Shown here: piece after piece, positions 1-8,088 of the stretch | Layout: every line of letters begins with the position of its first letter | Position numbering within the stretch: position 1 is the first letter of the stretch | Assembly (NCBI GenBank): GCA_044375955.1 | Contig: JBILLS010000031.1 | Span: 1-25,596 of the forward strand | Length of the DNA stretch: 25,596 bases | Direction: 5' to 3' | Source of the DNA: VGCC01 sp044375955 | GTDB lineage: Bacteria; Actinomycetota; Actinomycetes; S36-B12 | Translations under genes and position numbers: made by a program | Notes under the pieces: generated by a model | What the model was told of the DNA's origin: nothing | Database searches by the model: none | What the model saw: the letters and a program-made list of their open reading frames with translations, nothing else

Positions 1-893
1 TCCGAAACTACTGGCGCGGGACCGGATCCATGAGTGAGCTCGCTCAGCGGCTCACCGGGTCAGCAGACCTCTACCAAGACAGCAACAAGCGCCCACAGTC
101 CAGCATCAACTACGTCACGGCTCACGATGGCTTCACCATGCGAGATCTCGTCAGCTACGAGCACAAGCACAATCTGGCCAACGGTGAGGACAACCGGGAT
201 GGCACCGACAACAATCTGTCTGCCAATTACGGCCACGAGGGCGATACGGACGACCCGACGATCACCGCGATCCGTCGACGACAGTTGCGCAACTTCTTCA
301 CATCACTCCTCCTGTCCACCGGCGTCCCGATGCTCTGTGCCGGGGATGAACTGGGTCGCACGCAGCGAGGTAACAACAACGCGTACTGCCAGGACAATGA
401 GATCTCCTGGGTGGACTGGGGCCTCGATCTATGGCAGGGCGAGCTCCGTGACTTCGTGTCTAGCGTCGCCCGACTCCGTCGCGACCACCGAGTCTTCCGT
501 CGTCACAGTTTCTTCGATGGTCACCCGGTGACCGAGCACGGCCGCAAAGACATCATGTGGCTCACCGCGGTCGGTTCTGAGATGGAGGAACATGACTGGC
601 GTCGAGATGGTTCTCAGGCCATGGCGATGTGGCTCACCGGAGACGTCCATGCCTCCGACGCTCACCGCCCGTGGACGGATGACACGTTCGTGCTACTGCT
701 GAACGGCACCGATGCCGACGTCGAGTTCCATCTTCCGGGCCCCCCACTTGCCGACGGCTACTCCCGAGTCCTGGACACCGCGAGTGGTCGGGTGTACCCG
801 GATCCGGTACGCGAGACGAACACGAGTCTGCGCGTCCCGAACCGCAGCATGACCCTGGTGGTCGCCCACCACGGTTCGACTAGTGGAAGATGA
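1..893 (+). CDS. glgX: Glycogen debranching enzyme GlgX, 3' part (5' end outside window)
   Basis: Reading frame opens at base 3 and runs into the window from upstream; about 296 codons are present. GlgX is a GH13 isoamylase-type enzyme that hydrolyses alpha-1,6 branches, mainly of phosphorylase limit dextrins, in the cytoplasm. The visible part starts at RNYWRGTGS, the usual GlgX stretch before the SELAQRLTGSADLY segment, then has VTAHDGFTMRDLVSYEHKHN, NGEDNRDGTDNN and AGDELGRTQ-GNNNAYCQDNEISW, all characteristic of this family. The first Met (base 30) is internal, not a start. The C-terminal beta domain ends at 893. It converges on glgP with a 14-base overlap, so the two glucan-degrading enzymes are neighbours but not co-transcribed. 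The N-terminal CBM48 domain and the first catalytic residues lie outside the window. Identity is very secure. Confidence 0.96.
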   Translation, partial: RNYWRGTGSMSELAQRLTGSADLYQDSNKRPQSSINYVTAHDGFTMRDLVSYEHKHNLANGEDNRDGTDNNLSANYGHEGDTDDPTITAIRRRQLRNFFTSLLLSTGVPMLCAGDELGRTQRGNNNAYCQDNEISWVDWGLDLWQGELRDFVSSVARLRRDHRVFRRHSFFDGHPVTEHGRKDIMWLTAVGSEMEEHDWRRDGSQAMAMWLTGDVHASDAHRPWTDDTFVLLLNGTDADVEFHLPGPPLADGYSRVLDTASGRVYPDPVRETNTSLRVPNRSMTLVVAHHGSTSGR

Positions 894-3477
894 GTTCCGA
901 TATTCCATTCATCGGGAGTGCGACAAGCCCTACCTCAGCAGAGTCGATCAATCCCGGATGGTGCGGTACCACGCGCGCGGTGTAGCCAAAGGCGCCGTGC
1001 TGGTCCACGGTCAGCTCGACGGAGTAGCGCCACCGGTTGCCTTCGAACTGCTCGCGCGGGTGCATGACGGTGATGGACGGGGATTGCAGGATGTCGTCCG
1101 CATCGACGCTCCCCGCGATCACTTCGACGACGACATCCTCGGGTGACAGGTCGCCCAGAGAGACGTAGGCGAGGATCGTGACTGACTGCCCCAGCCGTAG
1201 CTCATCGTCTGCGCTCTCGGCCTCGACGTGATCCACGCGCACTCCCCACCAGGCGCCGCGCACAGACGCCTTCCACGCCGACAACTCCCGCGCCCGCGCG
1301 AAGCCGTCATGTCGCAGGGACACGGCGGATGCCGCTGCCGGGAGGTACAGGCGGGTGACGTACTCGCGCACCATTCGGGTGGCAAGCACCTTGGGCCCGA
1401 GGGTGGCAAGCGTGTGGGTCACCATCGACAACCAGCGCACCGGGATACCTCGCTCGTCGCGCTCATAGAACAGCGGAGCCACGGTGGAACTGATCAGGTC
1501 GTAGAGCGCGGCAGCTTCTGCGTCATCGCGACGATCGGCATCGTCGACGCGGTCCGCGGAGGGGATCGCCCAGCCGTTCATCCCGTCGAACCACTCATCC
1601 CACCAGCCGTCGAGGATCGAGAGATTGAGGGCACCATTGAGCGCAGCCTTCATTCCGGAAGTACCGCTAGCCTCCAGCGGGCGGATCGGATTGTTCAACC
1701 AGACATCACACCCGGGGTAGAGCGTGGCGGCCATCGTCATGTCGTAGTTCGGAAGGAACACGATGCGATGACGGACGTCATGTTCATCCGCGAACGCCAC
1801 GAGGTCCTGGATGAGCCGTTTGCCACCCTCGTCGTTGGGGTGCGCCTTCCCCGCGATGACGAGCTGCACGGGTCGGACCGGGTCGGTCAACAGGGCGCGT
1901 AGGCGATCCCGGTCGCGAAGCATGAGGGTGAGTCGCTTGTAGGAAGGGACTCGGCGCGCGAAACCGATCGTGAGGACATCGGGATCGAGCACCCCCTCGA
2001 TCCACTCGAGATCCGCCTCCGCAGCCCCCCGCGCGATCCAGGACTCGCGGAGTCGTCGTCGAGCCTCGGTCGCGAGTTCGGCGCGGAGGTGACGCTTGGT
2101 CTCCCAGAGCCTGTGATCATCGACGGACGTCATGCGCTCCCAGGTCGCGGCATCGTTGAGGAACACCGACCCCGTGGTCTCCGCAATGAGGTCGGCCATC
2201 GGTTGCGCGACCCATGTCGGGGCGTGCACTCCGTTGGTGATCGACGTGATGGGGATGTCATCACCCTCGAAGCCGGGCCATAGCCCAGCGAACATCTCCC
2301 GCGAGACCGCACCGTGCAGGAGGCTGACGCCATTCGCGCGACCTGCCAGCCGCAGGCCCATGACCGCCATGTTGAACGTCTCTGGATCCCCACCGGGATA
2401 CGTCTCACGACCCAACGCCACGATGTCGTGCACGGGGACCACTTCCACCGCGTTGTCGCCTCCGAAGTATTGCTCGATGAGCGATACCGGGAACCGGTCG
2501 ATGCCTGCGGGTACGGGTGTGTGCGTGGTGAACACGGTTCCCGCGCGCACCGCCTCGAGTGCCGACGCAACGTCCATGCTCGGGTCTGCGTCGATGATCT
2601 CCCGAATGCGCTCGACCCCGAGGAACCCCGCATGCCCCTCATTGCTGTGGAAGACGTTGGGCTCGGCGGTACCGGTGATCCGACAGTACGCACGCAAGGC
2701 CCGCGTACCACCAATGCCCAGGAGCATCTCCTGCTGCAGGCGATACTCGCCTCCCCCACCGTAGAGCCGGTCGGTCACCGCGCGTTCGGCCGCGGCGTTC
2801 TCTTCGACGTCGGAGTCCAGCAAGAGAAGGGGCACCCGGCCGACCTGGGCGACCCAGATGCGCGCGGCCAGGGTTCGGTGTCCCGGTAGTCCCACCCCGA
2901 TCTTCGCCGGGGTCCCATCGGACTCCCTCAGGAGCGTGACCGGAGTGCCCTCGGGATCGCAGACGGGATAGTGCTCGACCTGCCAGCCATCCCAGGACAA
3001 ACTCTGACGGAAGTAGCCGCTCCGGTAGAACAACCCGACACCGATGATCGGAACACCCAGGTCACTCGCACTCTTCAGGTGATCCCCCGCGAGGATGCCG
3101 AGTCCGCCCGAGTACTGGGGCAGCGCACCGGTGATGCCGTACTCCGGCGAGTAGTAGGCGATCCCCGTGCACGGGGTCTGCAGTTCCTGGAACCACTGAT
3201 CGGCGTCGAGGTAGACCTGGAGGTCGTGCTGCACCGAGTCCACCCATCGGACGAAACCCTCGTCGCGACTCAACTCCGCCCACCGCTCGGCGGATACCTC
3301 GCCCAGGAGTCGCACCGGGTCCTGATCACACGAGTCCCACAGACCTGGATCGATGGAGCGGAAGACCTCGCGCGTGGGGGCATGCCACGACCAACGGAGA
3401 TTCAGGGCGAGGGTCTCGAGGGCCACCAGAGTGCCGGGAAGCGAACTTCGGACATTGAGTCGACGGAGGGCTTTCAC
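880..3477 (-). CDS. glgP: Alpha-glucan (glycogen) phosphorylase, GT35
   Basis: Releases glucose-1-phosphate from alpha-1,4-glucan using phosphate and pyridoxal phosphate; cytoplasmic. The protein has the N-terminal DUF3417-type region (KALRRLNVRSSLP, then NLRWSWH) found in the actinobacterial/Thermotoga-type phosphorylases, and the PLP-lysine motif GTSGMKAALNGALNLS with Lys at about residue 610. EASGTSGMKA and the PSYKRLTLMLRDRDR segment are intact. I chose the GTG at 3477 (865 aa, starting VKALRRLNVR) over the GTG at 3486: it fits the family N-terminus, and a TACGGT hexamer (3485-3490) ends 7 bases upstream, which would make the mRNA leaderless and would overlap the 3486 start. Divergent from glgB and convergent with glgX, so the locus holds both storage and mobilisation functions. 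The exact start is the only doubt. Confidence 0.95.
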   Translation of the reverse strand: MKALRRLNVRSSLPGTLVALETLALNLRWSWHAPTREVFRSIDPGLWDSCDQDPVRLLGEVSAERWAELSRDEGFVRWVDSVQHDLQVYLDADQWFQELQTPCTGIAYYSPEYGITGALPQYSGGLGILAGDHLKSASDLGVPIIGVGLFYRSGYFRQSLSWDGWQVEHYPVCDPEGTPVTLLRESDGTPAKIGVGLPGHRTLAARIWVAQVGRVPLLLLDSDVEENAAAERAVTDRLYGGGGEYRLQQEMLLGIGGTRALRAYCRITGTAEPNVFHSNEGHAGFLGVERIREIIDADPSMDVASALEAVRAGTVFTTHTPVPAGIDRFPVSLIEQYFGGDNAVEVVPVHDIVALGRETYPGGDPETFNMAVMGLRLAGRANGVSLLHGAVSREMFAGLWPGFEGDDIPITSITNGVHAPTWVAQPMADLIAETTGSVFLNDAATWERMTSVDDHRLWETKRHLRAELATEARRRLRESWIARGAAEADLEWIEGVLDPDVLTIGFARRVPSYKRLTLMLRDRDRLRALLTDPVRPVQLVIAGKAHPNDEGGKRLIQDLVAFADEHDVRHRIVFLPNYDMTMAATLYPGCDVWLNNPIRPLEASGTSGMKAALNGALNLSILDGWWDEWFDGMNGWAIPSADRVDDADRRDDAEAAALYDLISSTVAPLFYERDERGIPVRWLSMVTHTLATLGPKVLATRMVREYVTRLYLPAAASAVSLRHDGFARARELSAWKASVRGAWWGVRVDHVEAESADDELRLGQSVTILAYVSLGDLSPEDVVVEVIAGSVDADDILQSPSITVMHPREQFEGNRWRYSVELTVDQHGAFGYTARVVPHHPGLIDSAEVGLVALPMNGISELIFH

Positions 3478-3484
3478 GTCCGCC

Positions 3485-3490
3485 ACCGTA
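3485..3490 (-). promoter_or_regulatory. Candidate -10 element of leaderless glgP
   Basis: Reads TACGGT on the minus strand and ends 7 bases before the GTG at 3477. No convincing -35 is visible. Geometry matches the other start-proximal hexamers in this window; inferred, not shown. Confidence 0.5.
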
Positions 3491-3601
3491 GTGCGCGCAG
3501 CGGGTGAGACCTCGCAGCACGACGATGAGAGCAGATGTAATCACGTTTCATCGCTTGCATCGGCGCGCGATGTCCGCGCATCGGACGACCTCGCGGCACC
3601 G

Positions 3602-3607
3602 TACGCT
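3602..3607 (+). promoter_or_regulatory. Candidate -10 element of leaderless glgB
   Basis: TACGCT, separated by 6 bases from the ATG at 3614, with no Shine-Dalgarno sequence between them. Transcription would begin at or next to the A of the start codon. It lies in the 136-base gap (3478-3613) between divergent glgP and glgB; I see nothing else definite in that gap. Confidence 0.55.
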
Positions 3608-3613
3608 GGGGTC

Positions 3614-5770
3614 ATGGCCCGGAGGTCGAAGTCGACCATCCCGCCCGATCTCGAGCGTCTCGCCTCTGGCGCGCATCACGATCCTCACGCGCTCCTCGGT
3701 GCGCACAGGGGCGACGACTCAGTCACTCTCCGTGCCTTGAGGCCGGAGGCGGACTCCGTGATCCTCGTACTCGCCGACTCCCGGATCCCGATGGAGCGCG
3801 AACAGGGAGACATCTGGATCGCTCAGCTCCACACGTCCGCCATTCCCGAGTACCACCACGAGATCCACTACGGATCCGAGATCCACACCACCGAGGACCC
3901 CTATCGATTTCCTCCCACGCTGGGCGAGATGGACCTCCACCTGATCGGGGAGGGGCGACACGAGGAAATCTGGACGAGGCTCGGGGCTCACCCGATGACG
4001 ATCGACGGGGTCGCCGGAACGCGTTTCGCCGTGTGGGCGCCCAATGCGCAGGGAGTACGCGTCATGGGCGACTTCGATCACTGGGACGGTCGGGCGTTTC
4101 CGATGCGCAGCCTCGGTGCGAGCGGAATATGGGAACTTTTCCTGCCCGGCGTTGAAAGCGGCGCGCGCTACAAGTATCGAATCCTCGGACGCGATGACGT
4201 CTGGCGCGATAAGGCCGATCCGTATGCGCAGGCTGCCGAGACACCCCCGGCAACCGCGTCCGTGGTGTTCACCTCGTCCTACGCATGGACGGACGGCGAG
4301 TGGTTACGTGCGCGATCCCAGCGCGATCCCCACCGGGGCCCCATGGCGATCTACGAGGTGCACCTCGGGTCGTGGAAACCGGGACTCACTTACCGCGAAC
4401 TCGCCCGCGAGCTTGTCGACTACGTGACCCAGATGGGCTTCACGCATGTCGAATTCCTGCCGGTCGCCGAGCACCCCTACGGACCCTCCTGGGGCTACCA
4501 GGTGACCGGCTACTACGCACCGACCGCTCGGTTCGGATCCCCCGACGACTTCCGCTTCCTGGTCGACACACTTCACGCTGCGGGAATCGGGGTGATCATC
4601 GACTGGGTGCCCGCACACTTTCCGAAAGACGAATGGGCACTCGCCCGCTTCGACGGAACCTGCCTCTACGAGCATGCCGACCCGCGTCGGGGTGAACACC
4701 CCGACTGGGGAACCTACGTGTTCGACTTCGGGCGCCCCGAGGTTCGCAACTTCCTCGTCGCCAACGCACTCTTCTGGTTGGAGGAATTCCATATCGACGG
4801 CCTTCGGGTCGACGCTGTCGCATCGATGCTCTACCTCGACTACTCCCGCCGCGAGGGCGAGTGGATACCCAACGCGCACGGCGGCCGCGAGAACCTCGAT
4901 GCCGTGAGATTCCTCCAGGAGATGAACGCGACCGTGTACCGCCGGGTTCCCGGGGTGGTCACCATCGCGGAGGAGTCGACCGCGTGGTCCGGTGTCACAG
5001 CCCCGACCGACATCGGCGGGCTCGGGTTCGGCTTCAAGTGGAATATGGGATGGATGCATGACTCACTGGGCTACATGCGTCGTGAACCAGTCCACCGGCT
5101 CTACCACCACAATGAGATGACATTCGCGATGATGTACGCCTACAGCGAGCGATTCGTCCTCCCGTTCTCGCATGACGAGGTCGTTCACGGCAAAGGCTCA
5201 CTCGCAGCGCGGATGCCCGGAGATCGATGGCAGGCCCTCGCGAACCTCCGCACGTACCTTGCCTACATGTGGGCTCATCCGGGGAAGAAGTTGCTTTTCA
5301 TGGGATCCGAGTTCGCGCAGTCGTCGGAATGGAGCAGCGAACGTGGGCTGGACTGGTGGCTGATGCAGTATCCCGAGCACGCGGGGATTCATCGCCTCGT
5401 CGTCGACTTGAATTCCGTCTATCGGGAGTCACCGGCACTGTGGGCTTGGGACGACGAGCCGTCAGGCTTCCAATGGATCGATGCGGACAACTCTGCGGAG
5501 AATGTCTTCAGCTGGCTGCGCTGGGGGCCCGCCGGTGACTGCATCGCGGTGGCCATCAATCTCTCCCCCGTGCCGCGCGAACAGCACTCGCTCGTACTTC
5601 CGATGGCGGGAGAGTGGGATGAAGTTCTCAACTCCGACGCATCGGGTTACGGCGGCACGGATACGGGGAATGGCGGAGCGATCCACGCCACTCCGGATGC
5701 ACAGGGGCGCGCGCGCGCGACCGTGGTGCTCCCCCCGCTTGCTGCGTGCTACTTCCGGCGTCCCACCTAG
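3614..5770 (+). CDS. glgB: 1,4-alpha-glucan branching enzyme GlgB
   Basis: Cleaves alpha-1,4 chains and re-attaches them as alpha-1,6 branches during glycogen synthesis. The 718-aa protein has the long form's two N-terminal beta domains: an N1 module (about residues 10-110, beginning DLERLASGAHHDPHALLG) and a CBM48 module (about 115-220, TRFAVWAPNAQGVRVMGDF). These are followed by a GH13 barrel with DGLRVDAVASMLYLDYSR (nucleophile Asp about 400), TIAEEST (acid Glu about 453) and PFSHDEVVHGK (Asp about 521). The frame is open upstream to 3353, but that stretch runs antisense through the start of glgP. The ATG at 3614 has a TACGCT hexamer 6 bases ahead and starts the family N-terminus. Its stop shares CTAG (5767-5770) with the convergent thioredoxin-like gene. 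No glgE or glgC is adjacent. Confidence 0.97.
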   Translation: MARRSKSTIPPDLERLASGAHHDPHALLGAHRGDDSVTLRALRPEADSVILVLADSRIPMEREQGDIWIAQLHTSAIPEYHHEIHYGSEIHTTEDPYRFPPTLGEMDLHLIGEGRHEEIWTRLGAHPMTIDGVAGTRFAVWAPNAQGVRVMGDFDHWDGRAFPMRSLGASGIWELFLPGVESGARYKYRILGRDDVWRDKADPYAQAAETPPATASVVFTSSYAWTDGEWLRARSQRDPHRGPMAIYEVHLGSWKPGLTYRELARELVDYVTQMGFTHVEFLPVAEHPYGPSWGYQVTGYYAPTARFGSPDDFRFLVDTLHAAGIGVIIDWVPAHFPKDEWALARFDGTCLYEHADPRRGEHPDWGTYVFDFGRPEVRNFLVANALFWLEEFHIDGLRVDAVASMLYLDYSRREGEWIPNAHGGRENLDAVRFLQEMNATVYRRVPGVVTIAEESTAWSGVTAPTDIGGLGFGFKWNMGWMHDSLGYMRREPVHRLYHHNEMTFAMMYAYSERFVLPFSHDEVVHGKGSLAARMPGDRWQALANLRTYLAYMWAHPGKKLLFMGSEFAQSSEWSSERGLDWWLMQYPEHAGIHRLVVDLNSVYRESPALWAWDDEPSGFQWIDADNSAENVFSWLRWGPAGDCIAVAINLSPVPREQHSLVLPMAGEWDEVLNSDASGYGGTDTGNGGAIHATPDAQGRARATVVLPPLAACYFRRPT

Positions 5771-6663
5771 AACAGCGCGCTGGCCAGGCGCGTTCGCGCC
5801 TTCGGCACATCCGGGTGGTCCCCCGCCATCGCGAAGTACTCCACGACCCGGTCGCGCGCCGCCACGCGCTCATCCCCGGAGGCCATCTGGACCGCGGTGA
5901 TACCGAGATCGAATGCCCGTGGGTAGTCTCCCGCCGCCACCGCGAAGTCCGCAGCGGTGAGGTACTCCTCCACAGTCGCGGGGTTCGCAGGCGGTTCCCC
6001 CTGCGCGGTGCGCTCCAGCACACCCACCAGGGCGAGTCCCGCAAGGGCATCGGAGTCGTGCGGGTTCTGCGCCACGATCTCGCGGTACGCGGCGCGTGCC
6101 GCCTCCCACTCCCCGGAGTCGATGGCCGCCGCCGCTCGCTCGACGCGCGGGTCGACGGGTTCCTCGACCGGAGTTCCCTCCTCCTGCGGCACGGCGAGGC
6201 TCCCGGTCACCCCCTGCTCGGTGGCGACGCGCAGGACCTCATCGAGGACTTGGCGGATCTGTGCCTCCGGATACGCACCCTGGAACAGGGGCACGGGCTG
6301 ACCCTTGATGACCGCGAAGACCGACGGGATCGACTGAACCTGGAACGCCGCGGCGATCTGCTGTTCGGCATCGACGTCGACCTTCGCGAGGATCCATCGG
6401 CCTCCGTACTCGACGGCCAACTTCTCCAAGATCGGCGATAGCTGCTTACACGGGCCGCACCAGGTCGCCCACAGATCCAGGACCACCGGGATCGTCATGG
6501 ACCTCTCGATGACATCAGTCGCGAAGGTTGCCGTCGTGGCGTCGATGACAAGGCCGGCCGGGGCATGGGCCAGCGCCGCGTTCGCGCTGGCCTGCATCTG
6601 CTTCTGGGACGCGAGGGCTGCGAGGTCGATGGCCCCGGCCACGTTGAATCCCGGCTTGTTCAC
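5767..6663 (-). CDS. Thioredoxin-domain protein with C-terminal TPR-like region (CnoX/YbbN-like)
   Basis: 298-aa cytoplasmic protein with no signal peptide. Residues about 40-145 form a thioredoxin domain with the active site WCGPC (Cys69, Cys72) and a cis-Pro segment QSIPSVF (Pro about 113). Residues about 190-298 are alpha-helical and repeat-like (RVERAAAAIDSGEWEAARAAYREIV...), as in the TPR half of chaperedoxins. E. coli CnoX has an SxxC-type site, so the full CGPC here suggests real oxidoreductase capacity; actinobacterial members generally seem to keep it. I chose the GTG at 6663 (VNKPGFNVAGAIDL): CACAAT at 6670-6675 ends 6 bases before it, and upstream codons overlap meaB. It follows meaB by 19 bases, yet that gap contains its own promoter-like hexamer. 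Likely role: folding and redox protection of client proteins. Confidence 0.88.
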   Translation of the reverse strand: MNKPGFNVAGAIDLAALASQKQMQASANAALAHAPAGLVIDATTATFATDVIERSMTIPVVLDLWATWCGPCKQLSPILEKLAVEYGGRWILAKVDVDAEQQIAAAFQVQSIPSVFAVIKGQPVPLFQGAYPEAQIRQVLDEVLRVATEQGVTGSLAVPQEEGTPVEEPVDPRVERAAAAIDSGEWEAARAAYREIVAQNPHDSDALAGLALVGVLERTAQGEPPANPATVEEYLTAADFAVAAGDYPRAFDLGITAVQMASGDERVAARDRVVEYFAMAGDHPDVPKARTRLASALF

Positions 6664-6669
6664 GCCCCC

Positions 6670-6675
6670 ATTGTG
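6670..6675 (-). promoter_or_regulatory. Candidate -10 element of leaderless thioredoxin-TPR gene
   Basis: CACAAT on the minus strand, 6 bases before the GTG at 6663, in the 19-base gap after meaB. It would allow transcription independent of meaB. No Shine-Dalgarno sequence precedes the GTG. Confidence 0.42.
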
Positions 6676-6682
6676 CCCAGGA

Positions 6683-7618
6683 CTAGTCCGTGACCAGGCT
6701 CCGGGCGGCCTCGAATGCGGTCTGGCGGCCCGCCGCGACCTCCGCGGCACGAGCATCCACGGCGGCGTGGTCTTCGAGTAGTCGGGCGCGGGTCAGCGCA
6801 GACGCGGTATCCAGGATCTCTTCCCGGGCACGCAACTCCCGTCGACGAGTGAGGTTGCCCGTTTCGACGAGCCAGGCACGGTGGCCCTGCGCGGCTTCGA
6901 CAACCTCCTCGACGCCCTCACCGGTGCTCGCAACGGTCATGTGCACAGGTGGCTCCCACTCCTGGGGGAGTCGCTCGCCGAGGGCGATCATGTGGCGCAG
7001 TTCGCGGGCGGTGGTCGCCGCGCCATCCCGGTCGGCCTTGTTGACGACGAAGATGTCGCCGATCTCCAGGATGCCGGCTTTCGCGGCCTGGATCCCATCA
7101 CCCATACCGGGGGCAATGAGGACCAACGTGGTGTCAGCGGCGGCGGCGACCTCCACCTCCGACTGGCCGACTCCGACGGTCTCGAGGATCACGACGTCGA
7201 ACCCCGCCACCTCGCATACGCGCAACACCGGTCCGATCGCCGCGGTCAGTCCACCGAGGTGCCCCCGGGAGGCCATCGACCGGATGTAGACGCCCGGGTC
7301 CCCCGAGTGCTCCTGCATGCGGATGCGGTCACCGAGGAGTGCACCGCCCGAGAACGGCGATGACGGGTCGACAGCGATTACGGCGACCTTCGCTCCGCGT
7401 GCGCGGAAGGCGCGGATGAGCGCCGATGTCATCGTGGACTTGCCGACACCCGGTGCGCCTGTCACACCGATCACGTGTGCGGGGAGGCTGGGAGCACCCA
7501 GGGAATCCAGCAGGTCCGGTGCACCGATCGGTGAGTTCTCGATGGCACTGATTGCGCGTGCGATGTCACGGACGCCCCCCGCACGCACACCCGCAGCCAC
7601 GGTGTCCACCGAATCCAC
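6683..7618 (-). CDS. meaB: MeaB/ArgK-type G3E GTPase, chaperone of methylmalonyl-CoA mutase
   Basis: 311-aa P-loop GTPase of the MeaB/MMAA family, which gates adenosylcobalamin transfer to methylmalonyl-CoA mutase and protects or reactivates that enzyme. Motifs in order: Walker A GAPGVGKST (residues 54-62), DPSSPFSGGALLGDRIRM (84-101), switch segment ETVGVGQSE (146-154) and the guanine-specificity motif NKAD (193-196). The C-terminal helical dimerisation arm is present. The GTG at 7618 is preceded by CATGAT with a 6-base spacer, favouring a leaderless start. It sits head-to-head with methylmalonyl-CoA epimerase (47-base gap), and the cobalamin adenosyltransferase is about 4 kb away, so the context agrees with a role in methylmalonyl-CoA isomerisation. 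The mutase genes are not in the window. Confidence 0.94.
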   Translation of the reverse strand: MDSVDTVAAGVRAGGVRDIARAISAIENSPIGAPDLLDSLGAPSLPAHVIGVTGAPGVGKSTMTSALIRAFRARGAKVAVIAVDPSSPFSGGALLGDRIRMQEHSGDPGVYIRSMASRGHLGGLTAAIGPVLRVCEVAGFDVVILETVGVGQSEVEVAAAADTTLVLIAPGMGDGIQAAKAGILEIGDIFVVNKADRDGAATTARELRHMIALGERLPQEWEPPVHMTVASTGEGVEEVVEAAQGHRAWLVETGNLTRRRELRAREEILDTASALTRARLLEDHAAVDARAAEVAAGRQTAFEAARSLVTD

Positions 7619-7624
7619 GACCCC

Positions 7625-7630
7625 ATCATG
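7625..7630 (-). promoter_or_regulatory. Candidate -10 element of leaderless meaB
   Basis: CATGAT on the minus strand, 6 bases before the GTG at 7618. Shares the 47-base divergent gap with the epimerase promoter at 7653-7658. Confidence 0.42.
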
Positions 7631-7652
7631 CAGGTCCGACCGTAGGGGTGCC

Positions 7653-7658
7653 TACGAT
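7653..7658 (+). promoter_or_regulatory. Candidate -10 element of leaderless methylmalonyl-CoA epimerase gene
   Basis: TACGAT, 7 bases before the ATG at 7666. An in-frame ATG at 7657 overlaps this hexamer and so could not be used from this promoter; this selects the downstream start. Confidence 0.52.
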
Positions 7659-7665
7659 GACGCAC

Positions 7666-8088
7666 ATGGAGTCCTGGCTTCGGGCAATCGATCACGTCGG
7701 TATCGCCGTTCCCGACCTCGACGACGCGATCGACTACTACGGGCGCGTCTTCGGAATGACAGTGGTCCACCGCGAGGTCAATGACGAGCAGGGCGTGGAG
7801 GAGGCGATGTTGGCGGTCGGTGACTCCGGGTCCTGCATCCAACTCCTCGCAACGCTGCATCCGGATTCCCCCATCGGACGATTCCTCGAACGATCCGGTC
7901 CCGGCATCCAACAGGTCGCCTACACCGTGACCGATGTCCGTGCAGTGGCCGATCACCTGCGTTCACAGGGCGTACGCGTCCTCTACGACGAGCCCCGAAT
8001 CGGGACGGCCGGATCACTCGTGAACTTCACCCACCCGAAGGACAGCGGTGGCGTGCTGATCGAGCTGGTGCAGCCGGTCGAGCACTAG
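7666..8088 (+). CDS. mce: Methylmalonyl-CoA epimerase (VOC family)
   Basis: 140-aa metalloenzyme of the vicinal-oxygen-chelate fold that interconverts (2R)- and (2S)-methylmalonyl-CoA, linking propionyl-CoA carboxylation to the B12-dependent mutase. Two beta-alpha-beta-beta-beta modules are visible: IDHVGIAVPDLDDAIDYYG (residues 8-26) and QQVAYTVTDVRAVADHLRSQG (82-102), ending with the family signature HPKDSGGVLIELVQP. Expected metal ligands are His10, Gln59 and Glu133. The fourth position, normally the second His of a GxHHxA motif, is Gln83 here (GIQQVAYTV). The start at 7666 is set by the -10-like TACGAT. It is divergent from meaB, consistent with the same pathway. The stop shares the CTAG at 8085-8088 with the convergent hydrolase. 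Identity is likely, though other VOC activities cannot be wholly excluded because of the ligand change. Confidence 0.87.
   Translation: MESWLRAIDHVGIAVPDLDDAIDYYGRVFGMTVVHREVNDEQGVEEAMLAVGDSGSCIQLLATLHPDSPIGRFLERSGPGIQQVAYTVTDVRAVADHLRSQGVRVLYDEPRIGTAGSLVNFTHPKDSGGVLIELVQPVEH

Noticed and set aside
30..893. Complete small gene starting at ATG 30
   Set aside because: The frame stays open upstream to base 3 and those codons match the GlgX sequence preceding this Met, so it is a truncated glgX.
3353..3613. N-terminal extension of GlgB by 87 codons
   Set aside because: It would lie mostly inside glgP on the other strand and has no similarity to GlgB N-termini. The ATG at 3614 has a promoter-like element 6 bases upstream.
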